This document shows, piece after piece, positions 41,245 through 49,327 of a DNA stretch of 64,000 nucleotides. The stretch lies in assembly GCF_036231965.1 (NCBI RefSeq), contig NZ_CP109499.1, forward strand, positions 1,054,001-1,118,000. The letters run 5' to 3'. The notes below the pieces were generated by a model. It did no database searches. It saw nothing but the letters and a program-made list of their open reading frames with translations, and had not been told where the DNA came from. The translations under genes were made by a program, and so were the position numbers. This stretch comes from Streptomyces sp. NBC_01428. Lineage in GTDB: Bacteria; Actinomycetota; Actinomycetes; Streptomycetales; Streptomycetaceae. Within the stretch, counting starts at the first letter, position 1; each line of letters starts with the position of its first letter.

Positions 41245-41865
41245 TCAGCTTGGCACTTCCTCCCGTCGCCGGTCATCGCCGACCGTGTCGGGGATGACGG
41301 AGACGGCGTTGTCGATGAGGACGGCGGCGATGGCGGCGGCCGTGGGGAAGGCGTCGGCGTTGAGGACCCGGGTGCGAGCCGCGGCGCCGTCGATGAGCAG
41401 CGCGAGCTGCTCGCCGAGCTGTTCGGGGTCGGCGGCGCCGGCTTCGCGGGCGGTGTCGGCGAGCCGCACGGCGACGGCCATCTTGTACTCCCGCGCGTAC
41501 TGGGACGCGGGGTGCTCAGGGTCGTGGAGCTCTACGGCGGTGGCGATGTAGGGGCACAGAGGCGTGGTGGGGGCAACGTCGAAGGCGGCGAGGAGCCGTT
41601 CGCGGGGCGTGAGGTCGGTGCGGTCGAACACGCCGGACAGAACGGAGGGGTCGAACCGGCGCAGGTACTCGGCGACGAGTTCGTCCTTGCCACCGAAGTG
41701 CTGGTAGGCCGTGCGCTTGGACACCTCGGCCGCGGCGCACAGCTGGTCCATGCCGGTGCGGTTGATGCCCTGCTCGCGGAACAGCTGCTGGGACGCGCCG
41801 AGGATGCGCTCGCGAGCGCCCCTGCCGCGGCGGCGGCCCGTGGGGCCCTTCTCCAACTCCGTCAT
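41245..41865 (-). CDS. TetR-family transcriptional repressor
   Basis: 206 residues. The helix-turn-helix is clear: ARERILGASQQLFREQGINR, TGMDQLCAAAEVSKRTAYQH, FGGKDELVAEYLRRFD. The C-terminal ligand domain (LTPRERLLAAFDVAPTTPL, YKMAVAVRLADTAREAGAAD) is typical of the family. Divergent from an SDR/F420-reductase-like operon 161 nt away that it probably represses. GGGTGGGG upstream of ATG 41865. Confidence 0.9.
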   Translation of the reverse strand: MTELEKGPTGRRRGRGARERILGASQQLFREQGINRTGMDQLCAAAEVSKRTAYQHFGGKDELVAEYLRRFDPSVLSGVFDRTDLTPRERLLAAFDVAPTTPLCPYIATAVELHDPEHPASQYAREYKMAVAVRLADTAREAGAADPEQLGEQLALLIDGAAARTRVLNADAFPTAAAIAAVLIDNAVSVIPDTVGDDRRREEVPS

Positions 41866-41895
41866 GGCCCCACCCTACCGCAGGCGGGTAACGAG

Positions 41896-41960
41896 CGGTG
41901 TACATAGTTTGCCCCGTGACCAATAGCCCCGTACGGTAACCACACAGGACGGTGTACTTA
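41896..41960. promoter_or_regulatory. Candidate TetR operator repeats
   Basis: CGGTGTACATA (41896-41906) and CGGTGTACTTA (41950-41960) are near-identical direct repeats, 10 of 11, 54 bp apart in the divergent promoter region, each containing GTGTAC. GGTAAC/GTTACC elements flank them. Plausible repressor sites; unproven. Confidence 0.4.
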
Positions 41961-42026
41961 ATCCCGTCGCCCCAGGTGCGCACGGCACCACCTGGTCAAC
42001 GGCACCACCTACTCAAGGGAGCGACC

Positions 42027-42761
42027 ATGGGAAAGCTCGACGGCAAGGTTGCGGTCATCACCGGCGGCACCACCGGCATGGCACTGGCCGGGGCGAAGCT
42101 GTTCGTCGACGAGGGAGCGCACGTCTTCATCACCGGCCGCCGCCAGGACGCCCTGGACGAGGCCGTGCGGCAGATTGGCCGCAACGTCACCGGTGTCCAG
42201 GGTGACGCCGCCGACCTGGACGACCTGGACCGCCTGTACGACACCGTCAAGCGGGAGAAGGGCAGCCTCGACGTGCTGTGGGCCAGTGCCGGCGGCGGCG
42301 AGCCCGCTCCGCTCGGCGAGATCACCGAGGCTCAGTTCGACACCTGGTTCGGACTCAACGCCCGCGGCACCCTGTTCACCGTCCAGAAGGCCCTCCCGCT
42401 CTTCAACGACGGCGGCTCCATCCTCATGACCGGCTCCAACGCCTCCCTCGGCGCCTTCCCCGGCTGGAGCGTCTACGCCGGCAGCAAGGCCGTCCAGCAG
42501 GCCTGGGCCCGCGTCTGGCTCAACGAGCTCAAGGACCGCCGCATCCGCGTCAACGTCCTGACTCCCGGCCAGGTCGCCACCGCCAAGCAGGCGGAACTCT
42601 TCGACGAGGCCACCAAGCGCCAGTTCGAGTCCCTCATCCCCCGCGGCCGGATGGGCAGCCCCGACGAGATCGCCAGCGCCGCGCTCTTCCTCGCCTCCGA
42701 CGACTCCAGCTACGTCAACGGCATGGAACTCGTCGCCGACGGCGGCACCACCGCCATCTGA
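42027..42761 (+). CDS. Short-chain dehydrogenase/reductase
   Basis: 244 residues with the classical SDR layout: VAVITGGTTGMALAGAKLFV (cofactor glycine motif TGGTTGM), LDVLWASAGGGEP (NAG region replaced by ASAGGG), ILMTGSNASLGAFPGWS (catalytic Ser), YAGSK (Tyr/Lys pair) and NVLTPGQVAT. The C-terminal FLASDDSSYVNGMELVADGG is the usual dimer/tail. NADP preference is likely from the TGRR motif. AAGGGAG precedes ATG 42027. First gene of an operon with the F420-reductase-like gene, 34 nt apart, divergent from a TetR gene. Confidence 0.92.
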   Translation: MGKLDGKVAVITGGTTGMALAGAKLFVDEGAHVFITGRRQDALDEAVRQIGRNVTGVQGDAADLDDLDRLYDTVKREKGSLDVLWASAGGGEPAPLGEITEAQFDTWFGLNARGTLFTVQKALPLFNDGGSILMTGSNASLGAFPGWSVYAGSKAVQQAWARVWLNELKDRRIRVNVLTPGQVATAKQAELFDEATKRQFESLIPRGRMGSPDEIASAALFLASDDSSYVNGMELVADGGTTAI

Positions 42762-42795
42762 ACCCGACACCACACCAACCAGGGCAGGACATCTC

Positions 42796-43419
42796 ATGAG
42801 CAGCATCAGCGTCATCGGCACCGGAAACATGGCCCGCACCATCGGCGCGCGGGCGATAGCGGGCGGCAACACCGTCGAGGTCATGGGCCGCGATCAGTCC
42901 AAGGCCACTGACCTGGCCAAAACGCTCGGCGGCGACACCACGACGGGAGAATGGGGCACCGCTCCGGCCGGGGACATCGTCATCGTGGCCCTGTTGTACG
43001 ACGGTGTCGTGCCGGCCATCGTCCAGTACGGCGACGCACTCGCGGGCAAGGTCATCGTCGACATCAGCAATCCCTTCAACTCCACGTTCGACGGGCTGGC
43101 CCACCGCGAGGAGACCTCGATCGCGCAGGAAGTCGCCAAGGCCGCCCCGGCCGGCGCCGACGTGGTGAAGGCGTTCAACACCGTCTTCCGTCAGGTCCTG
43201 GAGAAGGGCAGGCCCGATGTCTTCATCGCCGGGGACGATGCGCCGGCCAAGGCACAGGTGGGGGCGTTCGTCGAGAGCCTCGGGCTGCGCCCGCTGGACG
43301 TCGGCGGCCTGAACATGGCGCACTGGCTGGAGGGCGCGGGCGTGCTCACGGTGGGCCTCGCCAACCACGGGGTGGGGAACCTTGACTTCTCCCTCGGCGT
43401 CAGCGAGCTCTCCGTCTGA
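42796..43419 (+). CDS. NADP-binding F420-reductase-like oxidoreductase
   Basis: 207 residues. N-terminal Rossmann motif SVIGTGNMARTIGARAIAGG with VEVMGRDQ after strand 2, then DIVIVALLYDGVVPAIVQYG, KVIVDISNPFNSTFDGL, ADVVKAFNTVF and the C-terminal LGLRPLDVGGLNMAHWLEG. This is the NADPH:F420 oxidoreductase/COG2085 layout. In this class the partner may be F420 or another acceptor. Co-transcribed with the SDR gene; both probably act on the same TetR-controlled substrate. Confidence 0.9.
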   Translation: MSSISVIGTGNMARTIGARAIAGGNTVEVMGRDQSKATDLAKTLGGDTTTGEWGTAPAGDIVIVALLYDGVVPAIVQYGDALAGKVIVDISNPFNSTFDGLAHREETSIAQEVAKAAPAGADVVKAFNTVFRQVLEKGRPDVFIAGDDAPAKAQVGAFVESLGLRPLDVGGLNMAHWLEGAGVLTVGLANHGVGNLDFSLGVSELSV

Positions 43420-43565
43420 GCAAGCAGTCGACGGATCACCAGCCTTACGCGCACCAGCGTCGGGCCGAGGGGTGAACCGTCGCCCGCCGGCTGTTCGAGG
43501 AAATCCGCGAGCGCGGCCACGCCGATGACGCCGTGCAGCACGTCCACCCTCCGAGACCTGCGGGC

Positions 43566-44525
43566 TCAGATCCGAGAGGTGAGCTCCGCGACGATGTCCG
43601 CCGCCGGCTGCGACCTCCTCGCGAGGGCGACGCTCTGCCCTGCCCACATCGAGAGCGCCTCGATGTCACCCGTGGTCCCGGCCATGGGCGGCGCCGGCTC
43701 GTAGCGGACGATGGGCTCGCCGGAGGTGAAGTGCGCGATGACATCGCCGGCGCCTGGCCGCTGCGCGAGCGGAGGGCGGCCCGCGGCCTGCCACGCGTCG
43801 GCGGTCGAGTTGCGCAGCGCGCGGTGGGGAGAGTCGGGCCATCCGACCGAGTACAGGTCGGCGTACCGCTGCGGGTCGGTCTCCGCCGCGGCGATCAGGC
43901 GGCGCCGGTAGTCGTCGTGGATGGGCATCTCCTCGGCCAGCAGGAACCGCGTGCCCAGCCACGCGGCCTGCGCACCCAGCGCCAGCACCGCCGCGACGCC
44001 CCGCGCGTCGCCGATGCCGCCGGCCGCGATCACCGGTACCGGCGCCACCGCGTCCACCACGGCCGGCACCAGAGGCAGCGTCGCGACGGTGCCCCACACG
44101 TGCCCGCCGGACTCCCAGCCCTGCGCCACGACCACGTCAACGCCGGAGTCGACCGCCCGTCGCGCCTCCTCGGCGGTGCCGACCGTGTGCAGGACGATCC
44201 CTCCGGCGTCGTGGACCTGCTCGGTGTAGCCGCTGGGGTCGCCCATGAAGAACGACACGATCCGCAGGCCGGCGTCGAGCGCCTGGTCGAGGCGGCGGTG
44301 CCGATCCTCGGTCAGCACGAGGTTGCCGCAGAACGGCCGCTCGGTCAGCGCCGCGGTCTCACGGACCACAGCCGCGACATCGTCCGACCACGTCAGCGTC
44401 AGCATGCCGAGCGCGCCGGCGTTCGACACCGCCGCGGCCAGCGCGGGGACCGCGACCATGGGCGCCAGGACGATCGGCTGCTCGATCCCGAGCAGGGCGC
44501 ACACCGGCGTGGGCAGCGTGCTCAT
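43566..44525 (-). CDS. Nitronate monooxygenase-like flavoprotein
   Basis: 319 residues, TIM-barrel: LLGIEQPIVLAPMVAVPALA, AVSNAGALGMLTLTWSDD, PFCGNLVLTEDRHRRLDQAL, VDVVVAQGWESGGHVWG (catalytic-His region of class I/II NMOs), VPVIAAGGIGDARGVAAVLA and ALGAQAAWLGTRFLLAEE. FMN-dependent oxidation of nitronates such as propionate-3-nitronate is the family reaction; the role here is inferred. Its start overlaps the preceding peroxiredoxin-like gene by 4 nt, so the pair is translationally coupled. Confidence 0.9.
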   Translation of the reverse strand: MSTLPTPVCALLGIEQPIVLAPMVAVPALAAAVSNAGALGMLTLTWSDDVAAVVRETAALTERPFCGNLVLTEDRHRRLDQALDAGLRIVSFFMGDPSGYTEQVHDAGGIVLHTVGTAEEARRAVDSGVDVVVAQGWESGGHVWGTVATLPLVPAVVDAVAPVPVIAAGGIGDARGVAAVLALGAQAAWLGTRFLLAEEMPIHDDYRRRLIAAAETDPQRYADLYSVGWPDSPHRALRNSTADAWQAAGRPPLAQRPGAGDVIAHFTSGEPIVRYEPAPPMAGTTGDIEALSMWAGQSVALARRSQPAADIVAELTSRI

Positions 44526-45136
44526 CCCTCACCCTCCGGGACATAGGAGTTGGGCATCGACTCGGGGGAACGGCGGTCCCACCCGTGGAACTTCGAGAAG
44601 TCGCCGGCGTCCCAGGCTTCGCGCAGTCCCGGGGTGCTCAGATCCCAGTCCGGGCGCATCTCGCGGGTGGCCGTCCGCAGGTCGTGCCACAGGTCGACGA
44701 AGGACGGGCGCCCCCAGAACCAGTAGCCGTTGTAGACGCTGTGGACCACCAGCCCCGGCTTGAGCACGAGCGTGTGCGGGATCATCGGGTTGTGCTCGGG
44801 GTCGGTGTACTCCTGGATGTCCAGAGCCTGCTGGACGGTCCGCTCGGGGTCGGACAGGAACGGCCACTGGGCGCCGACGGAGGCACGGAACTCCTGCAGC
44901 GTGTGATGGTCGTCGGTGGCGATCGTGGCCACCTGCGTATAGCCCACCGCGATCTTCGGGTAGTTCTCGGCGAGTTCGCGGTGCTGCCAGTTCTCCTTCG
45001 GACAGTAGTGGCCCCGCGCGAGCGTCAGGATCAACGGGTCCCCGCCCTGGATCTCGCTCAGCGTGCGCACGGTGCCGGTGTGGTCGGGCAGCGCGAAATC
45101 GGGGAAGGTCCCACCCGGGACGATGTCGGAACGCAC
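44522..45136 (-). CDS. Peroxiredoxin-like (AhpC/TSA) protein
   Basis: 204 residues. Redoxin fold: FPDFALPDHTGTVRTLSEIQ, LILTLARGHYCPKENWQHRE with the probable peroxidatic Cys in HYCPKE, VATIATDDHHTLQEFRASVG, WPFLSDPERTVQQALDIQEY, PHTLVLKPGLVVHSVYNGYW. The usual TPVCT pattern is altered to HYCPK, so it may be a redoxin with a different substrate. GTG 45136 is chosen (GGAGAGG upstream). Coupled to the nitronate monooxygenase gene, which produces hydrogen peroxide or other reactive by-products in some homologues, so peroxide removal is a reasonable joint role. Confidence 0.88.
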   Translation of the reverse strand: MRSDIVPGGTFPDFALPDHTGTVRTLSEIQGGDPLILTLARGHYCPKENWQHRELAENYPKIAVGYTQVATIATDDHHTLQEFRASVGAQWPFLSDPERTVQQALDIQEYTDPEHNPMIPHTLVLKPGLVVHSVYNGYWFWGRPSFVDLWHDLRTATREMRPDWDLSTPGLREAWDAGDFSKFHGWDRRSPESMPNSYVPEGEG

Positions 45137-45451
45137 GGGATGACCGCCTCTCCTGCGATGCCGCGGGTGCGACCCACCCACGGCTTGGCGCAGTGTCTGT
45201 GTGCTGTACGTCAGGACATGACTGTGCGGGGAGGCACGAACATGCCTGGCCGCTGCCGTTGATGTGTGACCGGCTGCGCTTCCGTGCACACCTCCGCGTC
45301 GCTCCAATGGCCTTGAGCGGGGAGCCATCCGTGTAGAGCTGCCGGCGAATCGTCCAGGACGGCGAGCTGGTGCATCACCGGCCGCCTCGAAAGGGGAACC
45401 TTCCGTCAAGGCACATCAACGGATCATGAGACCGACAAGTGGAGGCACCGG
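45137..45451. other. Divergent promoter region
   Basis: About 315 bp between the peroxiredoxin-like and VOC genes. No gene recognised. Confidence 0.4.
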
Positions 45452-45922
45452 ATGGCCGAACTCCCGCCACCGCCGGAAGGAATCCTGCTGGCCCACTTCA
45501 TCGTCTCGGACGATGGCGAACGCTCCCGACGCTTCTACACCGAAGTGCTCGGCGGCCGGCTGGCCTACTCCGGACCTGGAGGCCTGACCTACGTCTCACT
45601 GGCCAACAGCTGGATCATCATCAACGGCGGCGGAGGCCCGACGGACGACAAGCCGTCGGTCACCCTGGAGACCCCGCGCGATTCCAGCCGGGTCAGCAGT
45701 TTCCTCAACATCCGCGTCAAGGACATCCACCCCTTGTACGAGGAGTGGAGCGCCCGTGGCGCCGAGTTCCTGACGCCGCCGAAACAACACGAGTACGAGA
45801 TCCGCTGCTACATCCGTGACCCCGACGGCCATCTGATCGAAGTGGGGCAGGCCACCGACCCGGAGGGGGACTGGACACCGGCTCACTGGCCCCCGAGTTC
45901 CCGCACCGGCGATTCCGAGTGA
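45452..45922 (+). CDS. VOC/glyoxalase-family protein
   Basis: 156 residues: ILLAHFIVSDDGERSRRFYT, EVLGGRLAYSGPGGLTYVSL, LNIRVKDIHPLYEEWSARGA, EFLTPPKQHEYEIRCYIRDP, DGHLIEVGQATD. One pair of betaalphabetabetabeta modules as in glyoxalase/bleomycin-resistance proteins; metal ligands would be the His in the first strand (AHF) and the Glu of IEVGQ. Reaction unknown. GGAGG precedes ATG 45452. Convergent with the aldo/keto reductase gene. Confidence 0.88.
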   Translation: MAELPPPPEGILLAHFIVSDDGERSRRFYTEVLGGRLAYSGPGGLTYVSLANSWIIINGGGGPTDDKPSVTLETPRDSSRVSSFLNIRVKDIHPLYEEWSARGAEFLTPPKQHEYEIRCYIRDPDGHLIEVGQATDPEGDWTPAHWPPSSRTGDSE

Positions 45923-46112
45923 GCTCTGAGGTCGCACGTCGCGCCCCGCCGTGAACCTCGGCTGTGCGAGGTGCAGAGGGCGGCCCTCTGAGCCGGGTGG
46001 CAGCGGGCAGGTTTCCCCCGGCCCGCCGCGCAGCCGCTTCGCATACGCCTCATGTCGGCTCCTCACGTCATGGAGGGGAACCCGGCTGCGCGCACTGCAT
46101 GTCGGGCGCGGG

Positions 46113-47162
46113 TCAGACGTTGGCGTAGCCGGGGATGCTCGCCTTGATGCGTTCCAGTTCGCGGGCGTCGGAGACTCCCTGGAAGTCGTGGCGGGGGGTG
46201 TACGGGGTTTCCAGGCGTCGGGCTTCTTCGTCGGTGAGGTCCAGGTCGAGGGAGGCGACGGCGTCGTCGATCTGCTGGATGGTGCGTGCTCCGACCAGGG
46301 GGGCGGCGACGACGGGGTTGCGGCGCAGCCAGGCGAGGGCGACCTGGGCGCGGGAGACGCCGTGGGTGTCGGCGATGGCGCCGACCTCGTCGATGATCTG
46401 GCGGTCGCTGTCGGCGTTGGCCTGGTAGAGGGTGTCGGCGTAGGCGCCGTCGGTGGCGGAGCGGGTGCCGGTGTTCGCCTGGTCGGCGGGGCGGGCGAGG
46501 CGGCCGCGGGCGAGGGGGCTCCACACCATGGTGGCGACGCCTTCGTCGGCACACAGGGGGAGCATTTCGCGTTCCTCTTCGCGGGCGAGGAGGTTGTAGT
46601 GGTCCTGCATGGTGACGAAGCGGGCCCAGCCGTGGCGTTCCTGGAGGTGGAGGGCCTTGGCGAACTGCCAGGCGTGCATCGAGGACGCGCCGAGGTAGCG
46701 GGCCTTTCCGGCCTTGACCACGTCGTGGAGGGCTTCGAGGGTCTCCTCGATCGGGGTGTCGTTGTCCAGGCGGTGGATCATGTAGACGTCGACGTAGTCG
46801 GTGCCGAGGCGGCGCAGGCTGTTGTCGATCTCGGACATGATCGCCTTGCGGGACAGACCGCCGCCGTTGGGGCTGCCCGGTCGCATGGCGTGGCGGACCT
46901 TGGTGGTGATCACGACGTCGTCGCGGTCGGCGTAGTCCTTCAGGGCCCGGCCGAGGATCTCCTCGCTGGAGCCGTAGGAGTACATGTTCGCGGTGTCGAA
47001 GAAGTTGATGCCCGCTTCGAGGGCGTGCTTGATCAACGGGCGGCTGCTCTCCTCGTCGAGGGACCAGACGGGGTGGCCGCGGTCGGGCTGCCCGTAGGTC
47101 ATGGCGCCGATGGCGACCGGGGACACGTCGAGGCCGGTGCGGCCGAGCTTGGTGTAGCGCAT
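46113..47162 (-). CDS. Aldo/keto reductase
   Basis: 349 residues, barrel fold with all family marks: RYTKLGRTGLDVSPVAIGAM, FFDTANMYSYGSSEEILG (Asp and Tyr), VVITTKVRHAM (Lys), YVDVYMIHRLDNDTPIEETL (His), SSMHAWQFAKAL, TMQDHYNLLAREEEREMLPL, WSPLARGRLARPADQ, and the NADP-binding VGARTIQQIDDAVASLDLDL. Catalytic Asp-Tyr-Lys-His present. AGGAG precedes ATG 47162. Divergent from a TetR gene with a perfect palindrome next to its start, so probably repressed by it. Confidence 0.93.
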   Translation of the reverse strand: MRYTKLGRTGLDVSPVAIGAMTYGQPDRGHPVWSLDEESSRPLIKHALEAGINFFDTANMYSYGSSEEILGRALKDYADRDDVVITTKVRHAMRPGSPNGGGLSRKAIMSEIDNSLRRLGTDYVDVYMIHRLDNDTPIEETLEALHDVVKAGKARYLGASSMHAWQFAKALHLQERHGWARFVTMQDHYNLLAREEEREMLPLCADEGVATMVWSPLARGRLARPADQANTGTRSATDGAYADTLYQANADSDRQIIDEVGAIADTHGVSRAQVALAWLRRNPVVAAPLVGARTIQQIDDAVASLDLDLTDEEARRLETPYTPRHDFQGVSDARELERIKASIPGYANV

Positions 47163-47194
47163 GGGAAGGCTCCTACAATGAACGTGCGACACAA

Positions 47195-47210
47195 GCGGAG
47201 ATATCTCCGC
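47195..47210. promoter_or_regulatory. TetR operator, 16-bp perfect palindrome
   Basis: GCGGAGATATCTCCGC lies between the divergent aldo/keto reductase and TetR genes, 33 nt from the reductase start. Length and symmetry fit a TetR dimer site. Confidence 0.7.
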
Positions 47211-47283
47211 CTGACCTTCGCCACGCTAACGGAGAGCTCTCCGGATCGCAGTCGGAACACGGCACGCACACCAGGAGAACGCC

Positions 47284-47835
47284 ATGCCCGACGCAGCGCC
47301 GCAGCGCTCCGACGCGCTGAAGAACCGCGCACTGATCCTCGAGGTCGCCCACGACGCGCTGGCCGAGTCCCCTGACGCATCCCTCAACTCGATCGCCAAA
47401 CGGGCCGGCGTCGGCCCGGGCACCCTCTACCGGCACTTCCCGACCCGCGAGGCACTGATCCTCGAAGTCCACCGTCACGACACAGAGCGCCTCGTCGCCT
47501 CCGTACCGGACGTCCTCGCGGCACACCCCCCGCTCGACGCTCTGCGCCGATGGTTCACCACCCTCGCGAGCTACGTGCGCATCAAGCACGGGATGGGCGA
47601 GGCACTGCACTCCGCGGCCGCACAAGAGGTCGTCAGCGCCTCGTGGCCCCCCGTCACCACAGCCGTCAAGCAGCTCCTCGATGCCTGCGAGAGCGCCGGC
47701 GAAGTGCGGCCCGGCATCGACCCCGTCGACGTCATCATGCTGCTCAGCTGCCTGTGGCGGACCCCCAACACCGCCGCCGGCACCGCCCAGGCCGACCGCC
47801 TCCTGGAGCTGGCCATCGACGGCTTCCGGCCGTAG
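47284..47835 (+). CDS. TetR-family transcriptional repressor
   Basis: 183 residues. DNA-binding domain ALILEVAHDALAESPDASLN, SIAKRAGVGPGTLYRHFPTR, EALILEVHRHDTERLVASVP. The C-terminal part (LDALRRWFTTLASYVRIKHG, QEVVSASWPPVTTAVKQLLD, VDVIMLLSCLWRTP) is typical of the SbtR-like actinobacterial subgroup. CCAGGAGAACGCC precedes ATG 47284. Likely ligand-responsive control of the divergent aldo/keto reductase through the GCGGAGATATCTCCGC site. Confidence 0.92.
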   Translation: MPDAAPQRSDALKNRALILEVAHDALAESPDASLNSIAKRAGVGPGTLYRHFPTREALILEVHRHDTERLVASVPDVLAAHPPLDALRRWFTTLASYVRIKHGMGEALHSAAAQEVVSASWPPVTTAVKQLLDACESAGEVRPGIDPVDVIMLLSCLWRTPNTAAGTAQADRLLELAIDGFRP

Positions 47836-47945
47836 ACACTCTGCGGTGGGCTGCCACCGTCCTGCTGCCCGACCCCTGGTCGGTCGGAGACCGGCAGTGG
47901 CCAGTGCCGTGACCGAATAGGTTCACCAGGTCTCGACGCACGGCA

Positions 47946-48641
47946 CTAGCTGGTCCAGGGCAGGCGAATGGCTTCGATCTCAGGGTCCCCGAGGAGCGCC
48001 TCGATCAGCGGGCCGGCGCCACAGACCTTGGTGCCCCACAGGTCGTAGTCGGTGCAGACGACCCAGGAGCGGTCTGTGGCCCACAGGTTGGACGGCGTGT
48101 ACAGGATGTCCGGGTTGTCGAAGAGGGACGGGGCGTCGCCTAGACGGCCGGAGTGGACCTGTCCCTTCTCGAAGTCCTGGGTGACGAGCGGGTTGTAGTA
48201 CGCCAGGCAGGCGGTGTCCGCCCCCTGGAGGCTGTGCTCGGCCAGGAACCGGATCAGCTGGTCCCATGTCGGCCTGTCGAGACTGCCCTCGGCAGGCCAT
48301 TCGATCGAGCCGGGCCTGATGCCGGCCGCCTTCGTGGAGGGGAAGCAGCGAAAGCAGGGGTACAGGCCCTGTGGAACGACCGGATCACCGATGCGGTCGG
48401 CCAGCTCGGCCCAGCGCAGCCGCTCCCACCCCGGGCCGGGATGCTCGTCCCTGCTCTGGCTGTCGTTGACCGAATTGCTCGCGGACGTCCCGCGCTCGTA
48501 GATGCCACCGAGCACCCAGGCAGCATCGGGCCGCCCGGGTACCTCGTAGCCCGTGAGGCCGTCGCCCTGGGCGAGCTCGGCGAGCCAGCCAGTCTCGGAA
48601 GCAGGCACGAGGGGCCACAGGGCGAGGATGTCATCGGGCAT
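47946..48641 (-). CDS. Cytoplasmic protein of unknown function
   Basis: 231 residues, acidic, Trp-rich: ILALWPLVPASETGWLAELA, GYEVPGRPDAAWVLGGIYER, GWERLRWAELADRIGDPVVP, TWDQLIRFLAEHSLQGADTA and TDRSWVVCTDYDLWGTKVCG. The last segment resembles C-terminal strands of small Streptomyces immunity-like proteins, but the family is not named here. ATG 48641 has no ribosome-binding site; TAGCCT lies 6 nt upstream, indicating leaderless expression. Confidence 0.6.
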   Translation of the reverse strand: MPDDILALWPLVPASETGWLAELAQGDGLTGYEVPGRPDAAWVLGGIYERGTSASNSVNDSQSRDEHPGPGWERLRWAELADRIGDPVVPQGLYPCFRCFPSTKAAGIRPGSIEWPAEGSLDRPTWDQLIRFLAEHSLQGADTACLAYYNPLVTQDFEKGQVHSGRLGDAPSLFDNPDILYTPSNLWATDRSWVVCTDYDLWGTKVCGAGPLIEALLGDPEIEAIRLPWTS

Positions 48642-48647
48642 CGGGCC

Positions 48648-48653
48648 AGGCTA
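48648..48653 (-). promoter_or_regulatory. -10 box for a leaderless transcript
   Basis: Minus-strand TAGCCT (TANNNT) ends 6 nt before the ATG of the 231-residue gene, with no ribosome-binding site. Confidence 0.45.
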
Positions 48654-48816
48654 CGAGCCTCGGCCTCAACCAGTACCGCGACCCGGTGAGACGTGCCGGT
48701 CACAGCACCGCCGCAGCCCTCATCTGTCACCGACGTCTGGCCAAGACGTAGCGCCGCCGACGGCACCGACCCTGCTGGATACGCTGACCTGTCATGACCA
48801 GGTGAAGGGTGCCGCG

Positions 48817-49257
48817 ATGAGCCAGTACTTCGACATCGGCGACGAGACCCTGTGGAACCCGTCCAATGGAACGTCCCGCATGTTCCAACGTCAGGTAGCG
48901 GTCTTCGAAGCGGAGCTGGAACTCCCGTCGGGCATCGGGCCAATGGAGAACGACGAGTGCCAGATCAGTCCCGATACCTTCGAAGCCTTCGTCAACGCCC
49001 TCCTGGCGAGGCACCGAAGAACGAGCCACGGCATCTGGCTCGCGCTCTCCGAAGGCTTCACCGCTACAGTGCTCGTTCTTGCGGAACGCGCCGCGATCAA
49101 GGTGGACTGGGCACCGCACGGAGCCACCCCGGAGGCCGCACTCGAAGACGTGCAGGTTTCCACCGCCACGGGGTTGTCCGCCCTTGCGGAAGGCGCCGCC
49201 TGGGCCGCGGGCCTGCGCGAGCGGGCACGGGAGTTGGGACGGCGCATGCCGCGCTGA
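48817..49257 (+). CDS. DUF6086-type protein
   Basis: 146 residues: SQYFDIGDETLWNPSNGTSR, FEAELELPSGIGPMENDECQ, ISPDTFEAFVNALLARHRRT, HGIWLALSEGFTATVLVLAE, and a helical C-terminus (GLRERARELGRRMPR). This matches the DUF6086 family of Streptomyces (function unknown). ATG 48817 has GAAGGG upstream; TACGCT at about 48780 may be its -10 box. Convergent with the caspase gene. Confidence 0.75.
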   Translation: MSQYFDIGDETLWNPSNGTSRMFQRQVAVFEAELELPSGIGPMENDECQISPDTFEAFVNALLARHRRTSHGIWLALSEGFTATVLVLAERAAIKVDWAPHGATPEAALEDVQVSTATGLSALAEGAAWAAGLRERARELGRRMPR

Positions 49258-49327
49258 CCAGAGCGACCGGGTCCGACTAACCGATCGCACCCGTTTACCG
49301 CTGCAGCCCGCCATCACAAATGACCTC

